From contig NZ_DJKE01000004.1 of assembly GCF_002434505.1 (NCBI RefSeq), positions 62,001 to 126,000 on the forward strand: DNA of 64,000 nucleotides, written 5' to 3'. Each line of letters begins with the position of its first letter. Within the stretch, counting starts at the first letter, position 1. A model generated the notes under the pieces. That model searched no databases, was not told where the DNA came from, and worked only from the letters and a program-made list of their open reading frames with translations. Of this stretch, positions 46,829 to 56,045 are shown piece by piece. The translations under genes were made by a program, and so were the position numbers. Origin of the DNA: Brevundimonas sp. UBA6550 (GTDB lineage Bacteria > Pseudomonadota > Alphaproteobacteria > Caulobacterales > Caulobacteraceae).

Positions 46829-47404
46829 TTATCGCGGCTTGCGTCGCTTGTCGCGTGCGACGGCGGGCGGCGCGGCTTCGGGCGCGGACAAGGTCAGGCG
46901 CGAGGTGCGCAAGGGCTGGGCGTCGCGCAGGGCCCGCCAGGCGGCGCCCAGCTCCATCGCCGTCAGCAGGTGGTCCTGGGTCAGCACTTCGCGGCGCGAG
47001 GCCCTGAGGCGGGCGATGTCGCCCAGCAGTCGAGACGCGGCGCGAAGGTCTTCGCGCTCGGATCGGGCGCCCAGATCCTGCAGCCGGGCGAAGCGCCAGC
47101 CCTGTTCCGGCGGATGCTCCAGCGCCAAAGTGAACCGCTCCTGCGGCGTCAAGGTCGCGGCGACGAAGGTCCAGTCGTCGCCGTCGGGGCCGCGCCGGTA
47201 ATGGCCGGCCTGGGTCGGCAAACCCGCCGCCGCATAGATGGCCAGGGCGCCGGCCTCGATCTCGTCCAGCGCCAGGCTGATCGGATCGGGTTCGGCCGGC
47301 GTCGCGTCGTCGGGCCGGTCGAACGGATCGACCGCATCGGCGGCGGAGGCGACGACGGGCCGGCGTCGAAACAGGCCCGGGATCAACGACCGGCCGCCGA
47401 CCAT
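46829..47404 (-). CDS. Hypothetical protein linked to polysaccharide export gene
   Basis: A 191-residue soluble protein of unknown family. The N-terminal 45 residues are rich in Pro/Asp and look disordered. The centre has LALDEIEAGALAIYAAAGLPTQAGHYR and DWTFVAATLTPQERFTLALEHPPEQ, a mixed alpha/beta pattern. The C-terminus is basic (DKRRKPR). It starts four bases after the stop of the Wza-like gene, so it is co-transcribed with it, and a role in polysaccharide export or its control is possible. Confidence 0.6.
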   Translation of the reverse strand: MVGGRSLIPGLFRRRPVVASAADAVDPFDRPDDATPAEPDPISLALDEIEAGALAIYAAAGLPTQAGHYRRGPDGDDWTFVAATLTPQERFTLALEHPPEQGWRFARLQDLGARSEREDLRAASRLLGDIARLRASRREVLTQDHLLTAMELGAAWRALRDAQPLRTSRLTLSAPEAAPPAVARDKRRKPR

Positions 47405-47408
47405 GACG

Positions 47409-48578
47409 TCAGCGGTTCAGAGTGCTGGTCACCGACACGTCATAGACGACGCGCGTCACGCTCTGCACGAACTCGAAGAACTTGCGCGCCTCCGCTGCGC
47501 CGGCCAGCGGCACATAGATCACGTCCTCGGGCATGACCTGCATGTTGGTGGCGGCGAAGACGTTGGCGGCGTCGTTGAAGTTCAGTTCATAGACCACGGG
47601 CACGCCGCGCGGGGTGGCGGGCTGGGTGATGCCCAGGGCCTGGGCCACCTCTGGGCGCTCGAAGCGGAAGATCAGAACGCGGCGGGCGTTCGCGGTCGCC
47701 GTATTCAGGCCGCCGACCTTGGACATGGCGCCGGTCAGGGTCATGGGGCCGGCCGGCATGTCCACCTGGGCCACGGCGTTCAGGGCGCCGAAGGTGGAGA
47801 AGCGGCGGGGCTTGTACTGGACATTGATGACGTCGCCGCGCTGCAGGCGGACGTTCTCGCCGAACTCCGTCGTCACCGCCGACAGGGGGGCGGTATAGGT
47901 CTGGCCGCCGCGCTGGATCGAGATGGTCAGGTCGTCGGTGGTCCGGGCCGAGCCGCCGGCCGCCGCGATGACGTCCAGGATTCGGTCGCTGTTGACGCCC
48001 AGCGGCGCGCGGCCGGGCTGGCGCACGTCGCCCAGAACATTGACGGTGTTCGACGCATTGCCGGCGATGGAGACCAGAACCTGGGGATTGGCGACTTTGC
48101 CGACCAGAGCGCGGCGGATGGCGGCCGCCGCCTGGGTCGAGGTCAGGCCCTGGACCCGAACCTGGCCGCCGAACGGAATGGTCACCGAGCCCGTGCGATC
48201 CACCGTGGCGCCCGGCAGGGCCTGGTTGCCGCCCGACATGGTCGCGGCGTTGCGGCCCGACGACGAGCCGGCCCCGAGAGTTCCGCCGAACAGCGAACCG
48301 GACGGATCGAAGATCGAGATGGCCAAGGTGTCGCCTTCGCCGATCACATCGGCTGGCTGGTCGCTGGAGCCGGCGGCCAGGGTGCCGAAGAACTGGGGCG
48401 GCACCTGTTTCATCCGCTCGGTGACCTCATAGGTCAGCGGCACCAGGGCGTAGCTGCCCAGGGCCGAGGCGGTGGTGGCCCCGGCGTCGACCGAGGCGCC
48501 GGAAGGCCCGTCGCGCGGCAGGGTGGAGCAGCCGCCCAGGATGGCGACGATGGCAAGCGGCAGAATGGTGCGCGTCAT
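47409..48578 (-). CDS. Wza-like polysaccharide export lipoprotein
   Basis: A 389-residue outer-membrane export component. The lipobox is LGGC (Cys17). The poly-export domain has DVIGEGDTLAISIFDPSG and TVDRTGSVTIPFGGQV, and SLBB-type repeats follow (VNVLGDVRQPGRAPLG-V and later FGENVRLQRGDVINV). Such proteins form the export channel for capsule or exopolysaccharide. The KpsF and glycosyltransferase genes upstream form a small capsule-like set, without the inner-membrane partners in this window. Confidence 0.88.
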   Translation of the reverse strand: MTRTILPLAIVAILGGCSTLPRDGPSGASVDAGATTASALGSYALVPLTYEVTERMKQVPPQFFGTLAAGSSDQPADVIGEGDTLAISIFDPSGSLFGGTLGAGSSSGRNAATMSGGNQALPGATVDRTGSVTIPFGGQVRVQGLTSTQAAAAIRRALVGKVANPQVLVSIAGNASNTVNVLGDVRQPGRAPLGVNSDRILDVIAAAGGSARTTDDLTISIQRGGQTYTAPLSAVTTEFGENVRLQRGDVINVQYKPRRFSTFGALNAVAQVDMPAGPMTLTGAMSKVGGLNTATANARRVLIFRFERPEVAQALGITQPATPRGVPVVYELNFNDAANVFAATNMQVMPEDVIYVPLAGAAEARKFFEFVQSVTRVVYDVSVTSTLNR

Positions 48579-48608
48579 GAAGCTGGATAGCCCTTGTTCG
48601 CGGATTGA

Positions 48609-49895
48609 TTACAAGCCTTTGGTCGCGCTCGCCAGAGGCGAAGCGCGATCAAGACCTATGGCTTCGGCGACGATGCGGAAATGCCCGGCCCAGTCGGGCG
48701 CGGCGTAGGCGTTCGAGGGCACTGCAGGCGTCGCCAAGGTCGCCCTCTCGATGGCGTCCAGCCAGCCCAGGCCGTCCAGCGGGTCGATCAGCTCGGCGCC
48801 GGGCGTCAGCTCGCGATGGGGCGGAATGTCCGAGGCGATCAACCGCAATCCCATGGCGCAGGCCTCGACCGCCGGCAGGTCGAACCCCTCGACGGAGGAG
48901 GGCGCCAGGACCGCCCGCGCGCCGCGCATCAGTCGCGCCAGTGCCGCGTCGGACAGGTTCGACGCCTGGTGGACCACGCCCTGCAGATTGGGCGAGCGTT
49001 GCAGGTGATCCAGAACGGCCTCGTTCTCCCAGCCGTAGCGGCCGACCAGAACCAGCGACGGGGTGCGCGCGCCCAGCCGTTCCTCCAACCGCCGCCACAG
49101 AGTCAACAGAAGCGCCAGGTTCTTGCGCGCCTCGATCGTGCCGACGTGGACGAAATAGGGGCGCGGCGCGGCGACCGCCTCGCCGGCGGCGAAGGCCGGC
49201 TCCAGCCCCAGATGGGCGACGTGGATCGGGGGCTGGGGCAGGGCTTCGCGCTGGGCGAAGGCGCGCAGTTCGTCGCCCGTATAGGCCGAGTTGACGATGA
49301 TCCGGCTGGCGTGGCGCAGGGTGTTGGCGACGCGGGCATGATGCTTGTCGCCGTCGCCCGGCCGGCAGAATTCGGGATGGGTGATGGGGATCAGGTCGTG
49401 GATCAGAACCACGCGCTCGATCCCGGCCGCCTCCAGATCCTTGAGCGCGGTCGGCTCGTGCAGGGTGGTGTGGCCGACATTCAAATAGAGGTCGGCGTCG
49501 GGCAGGGGCGTGGCGTGCCTGGAGCGAAAGAACTGCTTGAACACTCGCGCCTTGTCGGCCGGCTTGTCCTGAACCGGCGCGGGCGGGGCGCCGATCACCG
49601 AGGCGGCGGGACGCGCCGACGCCGTCAGCGCCTGTAGCAGCCGCGCCTCGTGGGCGCGGTCGCCGGCGGTGGAGGCCGCGCCGTTCCAGCGGCTGCGAAG
49701 GTCGGCGACGAAGCGGCCGAACCAGGCGGGATCGACCGGCACCAGCCGGTTCTTTCGCCCGCGCACCGGCAGGACGGTCACGCCCGGCGTCGTCAGCAGC
49801 CATTCCGCATAGGCCAGACAGACCCGGTCCACGCCGGTCGGCGCGGAGCGGTCGGCCCGGCTCATCAGCCGGCTGGCGTCATAAAGGATACGCAT
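48609..49895 (-). CDS. Family 4-type glycosyltransferase
   Basis: A 428-residue GT-B glycosyltransferase. It starts MRILYDASRLMSR at 49895, two bases after the kpsF stop, and the C-terminal domain has YFVHVGTIEARKNL, LVLVGRYGWEN and the donor-site APSSVEGFDLPAVEACAMG with the EX7E pattern. These are features of GT4 enzymes that add sugars to polysaccharide. A longer frame to 51065 reads through kpsF antisense and is not real. The sugar is not known. It sits between kpsF and the Wza-like gene. Confidence 0.88.
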   Translation of the reverse strand: MRILYDASRLMSRADRSAPTGVDRVCLAYAEWLLTTPGVTVLPVRGRKNRLVPVDPAWFGRFVADLRSRWNGAASTAGDRAHEARLLQALTASARPAASVIGAPPAPVQDKPADKARVFKQFFRSRHATPLPDADLYLNVGHTTLHEPTALKDLEAAGIERVVLIHDLIPITHPEFCRPGDGDKHHARVANTLRHASRIIVNSAYTGDELRAFAQREALPQPPIHVAHLGLEPAFAAGEAVAAPRPYFVHVGTIEARKNLALLLTLWRRLEERLGARTPSLVLVGRYGWENEAVLDHLQRSPNLQGVVHQASNLSDAALARLMRGARAVLAPSSVEGFDLPAVEACAMGLRLIASDIPPHRELTPGAELIDPLDGLGWLDAIERATLATPAVPSNAYAAPDWAGHFRIVAEAIGLDRASPLASATKGL

Positions 49896-49897
49896 GA

Positions 49898-50890
49898 TCA
49901 GGCGACGTAACCGGCCTGCATCAGTTCGGCGATATGGACGATGGCCGTGGGCCGACCGTCCTCGACCACGAACAGGTTGGCGATCTTGTTGGCCGTCAGC
50001 AGATCGACGACGTCGCTCATCCGCGCGTCCGGTTCGACGGTGATCGGATTGGCGCCCATGATGTCGGACGCCTTCAGATTGGTGGTGTCGCGCTGGAAGG
50101 CGCGGCGCAGGTCGCCATCGGTGACGATCCCGGCCAGGGCGCCGGCCTCGTCCAGCACCGCCACGGCGCCCTTGCGGCCCTCGGTGATGGCCGAGACGAC
50201 CTCGCCGAAATCGGCGTTCAGCGGCACGCTGGCCGGCACGGCGGCGTTGTCGCCCATCCATTCGCGCACGCTCTGCAGGCTCATGCCCAGGGCGCCGCCG
50301 GGATGGTGCAGGCCGAAATCCATCGCCGTGAACTGGCGCCGATCCATCAAGACCATGGCCAGGGCGTCGCCCAGCGCCAGGGTCATCAGGGTCGAGGTGG
50401 TGGGCGCCAGACCATTGGGGCAGGCCTCGGCCACGCTGGGCATGGTCAGACAGACGGCGGCGTTGCGGCCCAGGAAGCTGGCCGGCCTCTGGGTGATGGC
50501 GATGACCGGAATGTTGTTGCGCTGGCAATAGATCAGGGGATCGCGCAGTTCGCGGCTCTCGCCCGAGTTGGAGATGGCCAGAAGCGTGACGTCGGGGCGC
50601 AGCATCCCCAGGTCGCCGTGGCTCATCTCCGCCGGGTGGACGAAGAAGGCGTTGGTGCCGGTGGAGGCCAGGGTGGCGGCGATCTTGCCCCCAATGTGGC
50701 CGGACTTGCCCATGCCGGTGACCACGACATAGCCCGGGCGGCTCATGATCACGTCGACGGCGCGCGCCAGGGACACGTCGATGGAGCGCTCCAGCGCCTC
50801 CAGCGCCTCGATGTTCAACCGCACGACCTCTCGGGCGCGGTCGGTCATGGCGGCGATGTCCTGAGGGGCGGAAGGCGTGATCTCGGTCAT
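49898..50890 (-). CDS. kpsF: Arabinose-5-phosphate isomerase KpsF/GutQ
   Basis: Isomerises ribulose 5-phosphate and arabinose 5-phosphate, the first step to Kdo. The 330 residues contain an SIS domain (about 35-175; VVVTGMGKSGHIGGKIAATLASTG, then AISNSGESRELRDPL) and two CBS domains (about 205-325). The SIS domain has the typical HPAEMSHGDLGM. The gene heads the unit with a glycosyltransferase and Wza-like export gene, so it could serve capsule as well as LPS. It is divergent from otsB. Confidence 0.94.
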   Translation of the reverse strand: MTEITPSAPQDIAAMTDRAREVVRLNIEALEALERSIDVSLARAVDVIMSRPGYVVVTGMGKSGHIGGKIAATLASTGTNAFFVHPAEMSHGDLGMLRPDVTLLAISNSGESRELRDPLIYCQRNNIPVIAITQRPASFLGRNAAVCLTMPSVAEACPNGLAPTTSTLMTLALGDALAMVLMDRRQFTAMDFGLHHPGGALGMSLQSVREWMGDNAAVPASVPLNADFGEVVSAITEGRKGAVAVLDEAGALAGIVTDGDLRRAFQRDTTNLKASDIMGANPITVEPDARMSDVVDLLTANKIANLFVVEDGRPTAIVHIAELMQAGYVA

Positions 50891-51063
50891 TGATCCCAGC
50901 GGCCCGCAACCGGGCTCTCCTTATTGTCGAGGCGCGCGCCCCGCGACGGTTGCGCGGGACGGTGCGGCGTCTCCCTTTCAGACGACTTTGTCGGTTTCGG
51001 GTCAACCTTTGCCGCGCTGGCGCGTTGTCGTCGCTGGGGAAGTTGAAAAGAGCCTTACGATCC

Positions 51064-51822
51064 ATGCCGTCTCACGCCGGAGCCGCCGAACTGTTGCTTG
51101 CGCGCCCGCCTGTCGTCGCCGACGGGATTTCACTGTTTCTGGACATGGACGGGGTGCTGGCGCCGATGGCCCCGACCCCAGACGCCGTGGGGCCCGTCGT
51201 GCGCCGCACGGCGGCGCTGAAGGCGGTCGAGGCGCGCCTGGCCGGGCGGGTCGCCATCGTCAGCGGCCGCACCCTCGCCGAGATCGACCGGATTTCCGAC
51301 AACGCCCTGGTGTCCGGCTCCGGCGTGCATGGTCTGGAGCGCCGGCTGAAGGATGGGTCGGTCCAGCGCCTTGCCGCGGATGCGGGCGTGGCCCGCGCCC
51401 TGGCCGCCTTCAAGACCTTCGCCGCCGATCGGCCGGGCGTGATCGTCGAGGACAAGGGCGTCTCGGCCGGCCTGCATTATCGCCTGGCCCCTGACGCGGC
51501 CGGTCCCGCCAGGGCGCTGGCGCAGGACCTGGCGGATCAGACCGGCCTGAGCTGCCAGCCCGGCCATATGGTGCTGGAACTGAAAACGCCCGGCGCCGAC
51601 AAGGGCACCGCCGTCACCGCCTTCATGCGCGAGGCGCCGTTCAAGGGCGCCGTGCCGGTCATGCTGGGCGACGACCTGACCGACGAATACGGGTTTCAGG
51701 CCGCCGCCGCCCTGGGCGGTTACGGCGTTCTGGTCGGCCCCGAGCGAGAGACGGCGGCGCGATACCGTCTGAACGATGTGGACGATGTCCTGACCTGGCT
51801 CGAAGCCGTTGCAGAGGCCTGA
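51064..51822 (+). CDS. otsB: Trehalose-6-phosphate phosphatase
   Basis: Removes phosphate from trehalose 6-phosphate, giving trehalose. The 252-residue HAD protein has the nucleophile motif FLDMDGVLAP (DxDGVL), SGRTLAEID, GLHYRLAP and the metal-binding GDDLTDEYGF. ATG 51064 is used, as the earlier open stretch crosses the kpsF promoter. It is the first gene of otsB-GH15-otsA, whose products give or degrade trehalose under stress. The 170 bases upstream show no clear promoter motif. Confidence 0.93.
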   Translation: MPSHAGAAELLLARPPVVADGISLFLDMDGVLAPMAPTPDAVGPVVRRTAALKAVEARLAGRVAIVSGRTLAEIDRISDNALVSGSGVHGLERRLKDGSVQRLAADAGVARALAAFKTFAADRPGVIVEDKGVSAGLHYRLAPDAAGPARALAQDLADQTGLSCQPGHMVLELKTPGADKGTAVTAFMREAPFKGAVPVMLGDDLTDEYGFQAAAALGGYGVLVGPERETAARYRLNDVDDVLTWLEAVAEA

Positions 51823-51826
51823 ACCG

Positions 51827-53611
51827 ATGACGCCCAATCTGGACCTCTTTCCTATCGGCAACTGCGCGGTCAGCGCGCTGATCGACCGTCAGGGGCGGTT
51901 CGTCTGGGCCTGTGCGCCGCGGGTCGATGGCGATCCCGTCTTCTCGGCCCTGATGGACGGATCGAGCCCCGATCACGGCTTCTGGTCGGTCGAGATCGAC
52001 GGCATGACGTCGATCGAACAGGCCTATGTCCGCAACACGCCGGTCCTGCGCACGGTGATGACGGCCGAGGACGGGGCGTCGTGCGAGATCATAGACTTCG
52101 CCCCGCGCCATCCGAAACATTCGCGCACCTATCGGCCGCTGGCCTTCGCGCGCATCGTGCGGCCGCTGTCGGGCACGCCGCGCATTCGGGTGCGCCTGCG
52201 GCCCTCGACCGACTGGGGCGCGCGGCCGGCGCCGCATACCTCCGGGTCCAACCACATCCACTATCAATGCGCCGAGGTGACGTTCCGCCTGACCACCGAC
52301 TGCCCGGTGTCGCACATTCTGGAGGAGCGGGTGTTCCGGCTGGAACGGCCTCACGCCTTCTTCCTGGGGCCGGACGAGGGCTATGACCAGGACGTGGGCC
52401 ACGGCGTCCAGGCGGCGCTGGATCGCACCGTCGCCTATTGGCAGGACTGGGTGCGCAAACTCTATCTGCCGCTGGATTATCAGGAGGCGGTGATCCGGGC
52501 TGCGATCACGCTGAAACTGTGCGCCTACGAGGAGACGGGGGCCATCGTGGCGGCCATGACGACCTCGGTGCCCGAGTTCAAGGAGAGCGGGCGCAACTGG
52601 GACTATCGCTACTGCTGGATCCGCGACGCATACTACACGGTGCGGGCGCTGAACCGTCTGGGCGCGGTGGACATTCTGGAGAACTATCTCGTCTATCTGA
52701 GAAATCTGGTCGACGATTCCGCCGGCGGCCACGTCCAGCCCGTTTATGGCGTGGGGCTGGAGCCGGGCATCGGCGAGAGCATCGTCGAGACGGTCCAGGG
52801 CTATCGCGGCATGAAGCCGGTGCGGATCGGCAATCAGGCGCACGAGCATCTGCAACATGACGTGTACGGACAGATCGTCCTGCCGCTGGTCCAGGCCTTT
52901 TACGACCAGCGTCTGCTGCGCCCCGGCACCATCGCGGACTTCCATGCGCTGGAGAAGGTGGGCGAGCGGGCCTTCGCCATGCACGACCAGACCGACGCCG
53001 GCCTGTGGGAGTTTCGCACCATCGCGCGGGTCCACACCTATTCCTCGGTCATGTGCTGGGCGGCGTGCGATCGCTTGGCCAAGGCGGCCGACCATCTGAA
53101 CCTGCCGGATCGGGCCGAGGTCTGGCGCGAACGGGCGCGCCTCATCCGCGAACGGATCGAGGCCGAGGCCTATCTGCCCGACGAGGGCCGGTTCGCCGCC
53201 AGCTATGGCGGGCGAGAGCTGGACGCCTCCCTGTTGCAGATGACCGACCTGGGCTTCCTGGAGGCGCACGATCCGCGCCAGGTCGCCACCTTCGACGCCA
53301 TCGAGCGCGACCTGAAGAAGGGCAGCCACCTGTTCCGCTACGTCGAGCCGGACGACTTCGGCGAACCGGAGACGGCCTTCAACTTCTGCACCTTCTGGTT
53401 CATCGAGGCCCTGCACCAGAACGGCCGGATCGAGGAGGCGCGCGCCATCTTCCAGGAGATGCTGAACCGCCGCACCGCCGCCGGCCTGCTCAGCGAGGAC
53501 ATCTCCATCGAGGACGGCGAACTGTGGGGCAACTACCCCCAGACCTATTCGCTGGTCGGCATCATCAATTGTGCCGTGTTGTTGAGCCGATCCTGGACCG
53601 ACGTGCGTTGA
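51827..53611 (+). CDS. GH15 family glycoside hydrolase (glucoamylase/trehalase-like)
   Basis: A 594-residue protein with an N-terminal beta-sandwich domain (to about residue 210) and an (alpha/alpha)6 barrel. The barrel has NWDYRYCWIRDA, QPVYGVG, DAGLWEFRT with the likely acid Glu, and ELWGNYPQTYSLVGIIN near the end, matching GH15. Relatives in otsA/otsB clusters are proposed to act on trehalose or other alpha-glucosides; the true substrate is unproven. No signal peptide, so it should be cytoplasmic. ATG 51827 follows otsB by four bases. Confidence 0.85.
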   Translation: MTPNLDLFPIGNCAVSALIDRQGRFVWACAPRVDGDPVFSALMDGSSPDHGFWSVEIDGMTSIEQAYVRNTPVLRTVMTAEDGASCEIIDFAPRHPKHSRTYRPLAFARIVRPLSGTPRIRVRLRPSTDWGARPAPHTSGSNHIHYQCAEVTFRLTTDCPVSHILEERVFRLERPHAFFLGPDEGYDQDVGHGVQAALDRTVAYWQDWVRKLYLPLDYQEAVIRAAITLKLCAYEETGAIVAAMTTSVPEFKESGRNWDYRYCWIRDAYYTVRALNRLGAVDILENYLVYLRNLVDDSAGGHVQPVYGVGLEPGIGESIVETVQGYRGMKPVRIGNQAHEHLQHDVYGQIVLPLVQAFYDQRLLRPGTIADFHALEKVGERAFAMHDQTDAGLWEFRTIARVHTYSSVMCWAACDRLAKAADHLNLPDRAEVWRERARLIRERIEAEAYLPDEGRFAASYGGRELDASLLQMTDLGFLEAHDPRQVATFDAIERDLKKGSHLFRYVEPDDFGEPETAFNFCTFWFIEALHQNGRIEEARAIFQEMLNRRTAAGLLSEDISIEDGELWGNYPQTYSLVGIINCAVLLSRSWTDVR

Positions 53612-53654
53612 TCTGTCTGGTCCCGGGGCTGGGGCCGCCGAACGAAGTGAAATC

Positions 53655-55067
53655 ATGAGCCGACTTATCGTCGTATCCAATCGGGTGTCCGCCCCGACGG
53701 ACCCTGCCGCCGGGTCGGCCGGCGGGTTGGCCATGGCCCTGTCCGCCGCCCTGCGCAAATACGACGGCCTTTGGTTCGGCTGGTCGGGCGAGACCGTCGA
53801 GCATTGGACCGGCGAGGTGAAGATCGAGGATCGCGCCGGGGTGACCGTGGGTCTGGTCGATCTGGAGGCCCAGGACGTCGACGAATACTACAACGGCTAC
53901 GCCAACAAGACCCTGTGGCCGCTGTTCCACCACCGCATCGACTTGGCGCAATACGAGCGGTCGTATGGCGAGGGCTACGAGCGGGTGAACCGGCGTTTCG
54001 CCGAGGTGCTGGCGCCGCTGATCCAGCCGGACGACATCATCTGGGTTCACGACTATCACATGATCCCGATGGCGCGGGACCTGCGCCGCCTGGGCATCCG
54101 CAACCGGATCGGCTTCTTCCTGCATACGCCCTGGCCCGCGCGCCAGCTGCTGGTGACCTTGCCGCATCATCGGCGGCTGGTGGAATCGATGTTCGACTTC
54201 GACCTGATCGGCTTCCACACCCGCGAATGGAGCGACCTGTTCACCGACTATGTGGTGTCGGAGGCGCAAGGCGAGTTGTTCGGCCATGGGGGGCTGGAGT
54301 GTTTCGGGCGGCGCGTCCAGACCGGCGTCTTCCCCATCGGCATCGACGTGGACGGCTTCCTGGCGGCGCGCAACTCGACCCTGGGGACGCGCACCTACGA
54401 CCGTATGGCGGCGTCGGCTGCATTCCGATCCATGATCGTGGGGGTGGACCGGCTGGACTATTCCAAGGGGCTGGAAGAGCGGCTGCTGGGCTATGAGCAG
54501 TTCCTGCACGACAACGCCTCGATGCGGGGTGAGGTCTTCCTGCTGCAGGTCACGCCCATCTCGCGCGACGACGTGGACAGCTATCAGGACATTCGCGCGC
54601 GGCTGGACGCTCTGGCGGGGCGGATCAACGGCGCCTTCGGCGACATGGACTGGCAGCCGATCCGCTATCTGAACCGCACCTATCGCCGCGATCAGCTGGC
54701 GGGCATCTACCGCGCGGCGCGGGTCGGGCTGGTGACGCCGTTGCGCGACGGCATGAACCTGGTGGCCAAGGAATATGTCGCGGCCCAGAACCCGGACGAT
54801 CCCGGCGTGCTGATCCTGTCGCGTTTCGCCGGCGCGGCCGAGCAGATGGGCGAGGCCCTGCTGGTCAATCCTTACAGCCGCGAGGAGCTGTCGGATGCGA
54901 TTCAGAAGGCGCTGACCATGCCCAAGGCCGAGCGGATCCGCAAATGGCAGGCCCTGATGGAGGTGGTGCGCGCCACCGACGTCGGCATCTGGCGCGACGA
55001 CTTCGTGCGGGCGCTGCGCTCGGATGAGGCGCCGGCCCAATCGACCCAGTGGGCCGGCGCGGCCTGA
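53655..55067 (+). CDS. otsA: Trehalose-6-phosphate synthase
   Basis: Joins UDP-glucose and glucose 6-phosphate to make trehalose 6-phosphate. The 470-residue GT20 enzyme starts SRLIVVSNRVSAP and has GLWFGWSGE, the donor region WVHDYHMIPMARDL, VGVDRLDYSKGLEERL and the C-terminal PLRDGMNLVAKEYVAAQ. The loop AGGLAMALSAAL follows the start and binds the sugar. It closes the otsB-GH15-otsA unit and converges with the phytase-like gene with three bases between stops. Confidence 0.96.
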   Translation: MSRLIVVSNRVSAPTDPAAGSAGGLAMALSAALRKYDGLWFGWSGETVEHWTGEVKIEDRAGVTVGLVDLEAQDVDEYYNGYANKTLWPLFHHRIDLAQYERSYGEGYERVNRRFAEVLAPLIQPDDIIWVHDYHMIPMARDLRRLGIRNRIGFFLHTPWPARQLLVTLPHHRRLVESMFDFDLIGFHTREWSDLFTDYVVSEAQGELFGHGGLECFGRRVQTGVFPIGIDVDGFLAARNSTLGTRTYDRMAASAAFRSMIVGVDRLDYSKGLEERLLGYEQFLHDNASMRGEVFLLQVTPISRDDVDSYQDIRARLDALAGRINGAFGDMDWQPIRYLNRTYRRDQLAGIYRAARVGLVTPLRDGMNLVAKEYVAAQNPDDPGVLILSRFAGAAEQMGEALLVNPYSREELSDAIQKALTMPKAERIRKWQALMEVVRATDVGIWRDDFVRALRSDEAPAQSTQWAGAA

Positions 55068-55070
55068 GGA

Positions 55071-56045
55071 TCAGCGGATGTCGAAGGCCAGCATCAGGGT
55101 GCGCTGGGCCGGGCTGAAGTTGTCGTCCGACAGGATGTAGAGCCGGGTCGCCCTATTGCGGCGCTCTGCGGCGATCCCTTCGAAATTGTCGGTGGTGCCG
55201 GGCAGTTTCAACTCGATCAGCACCGGCCCCAGCGTCCCGTCCGCCGCCATGTGGCGCACATGGGCGCGGGCGTCGATCGGGGCGCGATAACGGCGTTGAA
55301 CCACGAACCAGCCGTCGCCGGACGGGTCGCGGTCGATGCCGGTGATGCGGTATTCGCTGTCGGGGATTGGCGCGGACGGCGGGGGCGTGACGACGGCGCA
55401 GCGTGCGGGCATACAGTCCCAGACCCCGCCGGCCTCGCCGCCGACGCGCCAGCCGTTCGGCCCGGCCGCCAGCCCCTCCATCCCGTCGTTCTCGGTGAAG
55501 GAGAAGTCGGGCGCGCGCATGGGCGTGGGCCGGTCGGTCAGGGCGTTCAGCGGCCCATAATTCCAGATGCGGTGACGCCGTTCGAAACTGACCAGCAGAT
55601 CGCCGGACGCCGTCAGGGCCAGACCCTCGGCGTCGCCATCCTGCTTGTCGGAGATCGGCCGGCCGTCCGCCAGGGTCAGCCGCCGCGTGCGGAAACGATC
55701 CAGGCCGACCAGCCGGCCGCGCGCGTCCAGCCGGATGTCTGCGCGCACCAGGTCGCCCACGTCCGAAACGGTGACGAAGCCGCCGTCGCCGGTCAGCTTC
55801 AGGTCCGACAGACTGTGCAGGGGCGACATCGGCGCCGACAGGATGTTCAGCCCGCCCGCGAAACGCACCCCCTGCGCCAGCTGCGCCCCGCCGGGCAGGC
55901 CCAGGCCTACGCTGCGCAACTCCGCCACCGCCGGGGTCCAGCCATCCTCCGACAACGGATAGGGGCGGGGCGCGCCCATCGACGCGGCGCAGGCCGTCAG
56001 GGACAGGGCGGCCCACAGGACCGCCAGACGGCGAAACCGGGTCAT
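55071..56045 (-). CDS. Esterase-like activity of phytase family lipoprotein
   Basis: A 324-residue predicted lipoprotein (lipobox LTAC, Cys19). The mature part is a beta-propeller-type chain of the phytase-like esterase domain: [26 protein letters not shown], then [23 protein letters not shown], then NFEGIAAER and LYILSDDNF near the end. The DAEGLA and FEGIA motifs are characteristic. The substrate is unknown. It is co-transcribed with cobT, whose stop overlaps its start by four bases (ATGA). Confidence 0.85.
   Translation of the reverse strand: MTRFRRLAVLWAALSLTACAASMGAPRPYPLSEDGWTPAVAELRSVGLGLPGGAQLAQGVRFAGGLNILSAPMSPLHSLSDLKLTGDGGFVTVSDVGDLVRADIRLDARGRLVGLDRFRTRRLTLADGRPISDKQDGDAEGLALTASGDLLVSFERRHRIWNYGPLNALTDRPTPMRAPDFSFTENDGMEGLAAGPNGWRVGGEAGGVWDCMPARCAVVTPPPSAPIPDSEYRITGIDRDPSGDGWFVVQRRYRAPIDARAHVRHMAADGTLGPVLIELKLPGTTDNFEGIAAERRNRATRLYILSDDNFSPAQRTLMLAFDIR

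Noticed and set aside
50893..51063. General-stress (EcfG) promoter before otsB
   Set aside because: GGAAG followed by CGAT with 15 bases between is not close enough to GGAAC-N16/17-CGTT to be called.
48609..51065. An apparent 818-residue protein joining a glycosyltransferase to sequence upstream
   Set aside because: The upper half reads antisense or out of frame across kpsF and is Arg/Gly-rich without motifs. The real glycosyltransferase begins at 49895.
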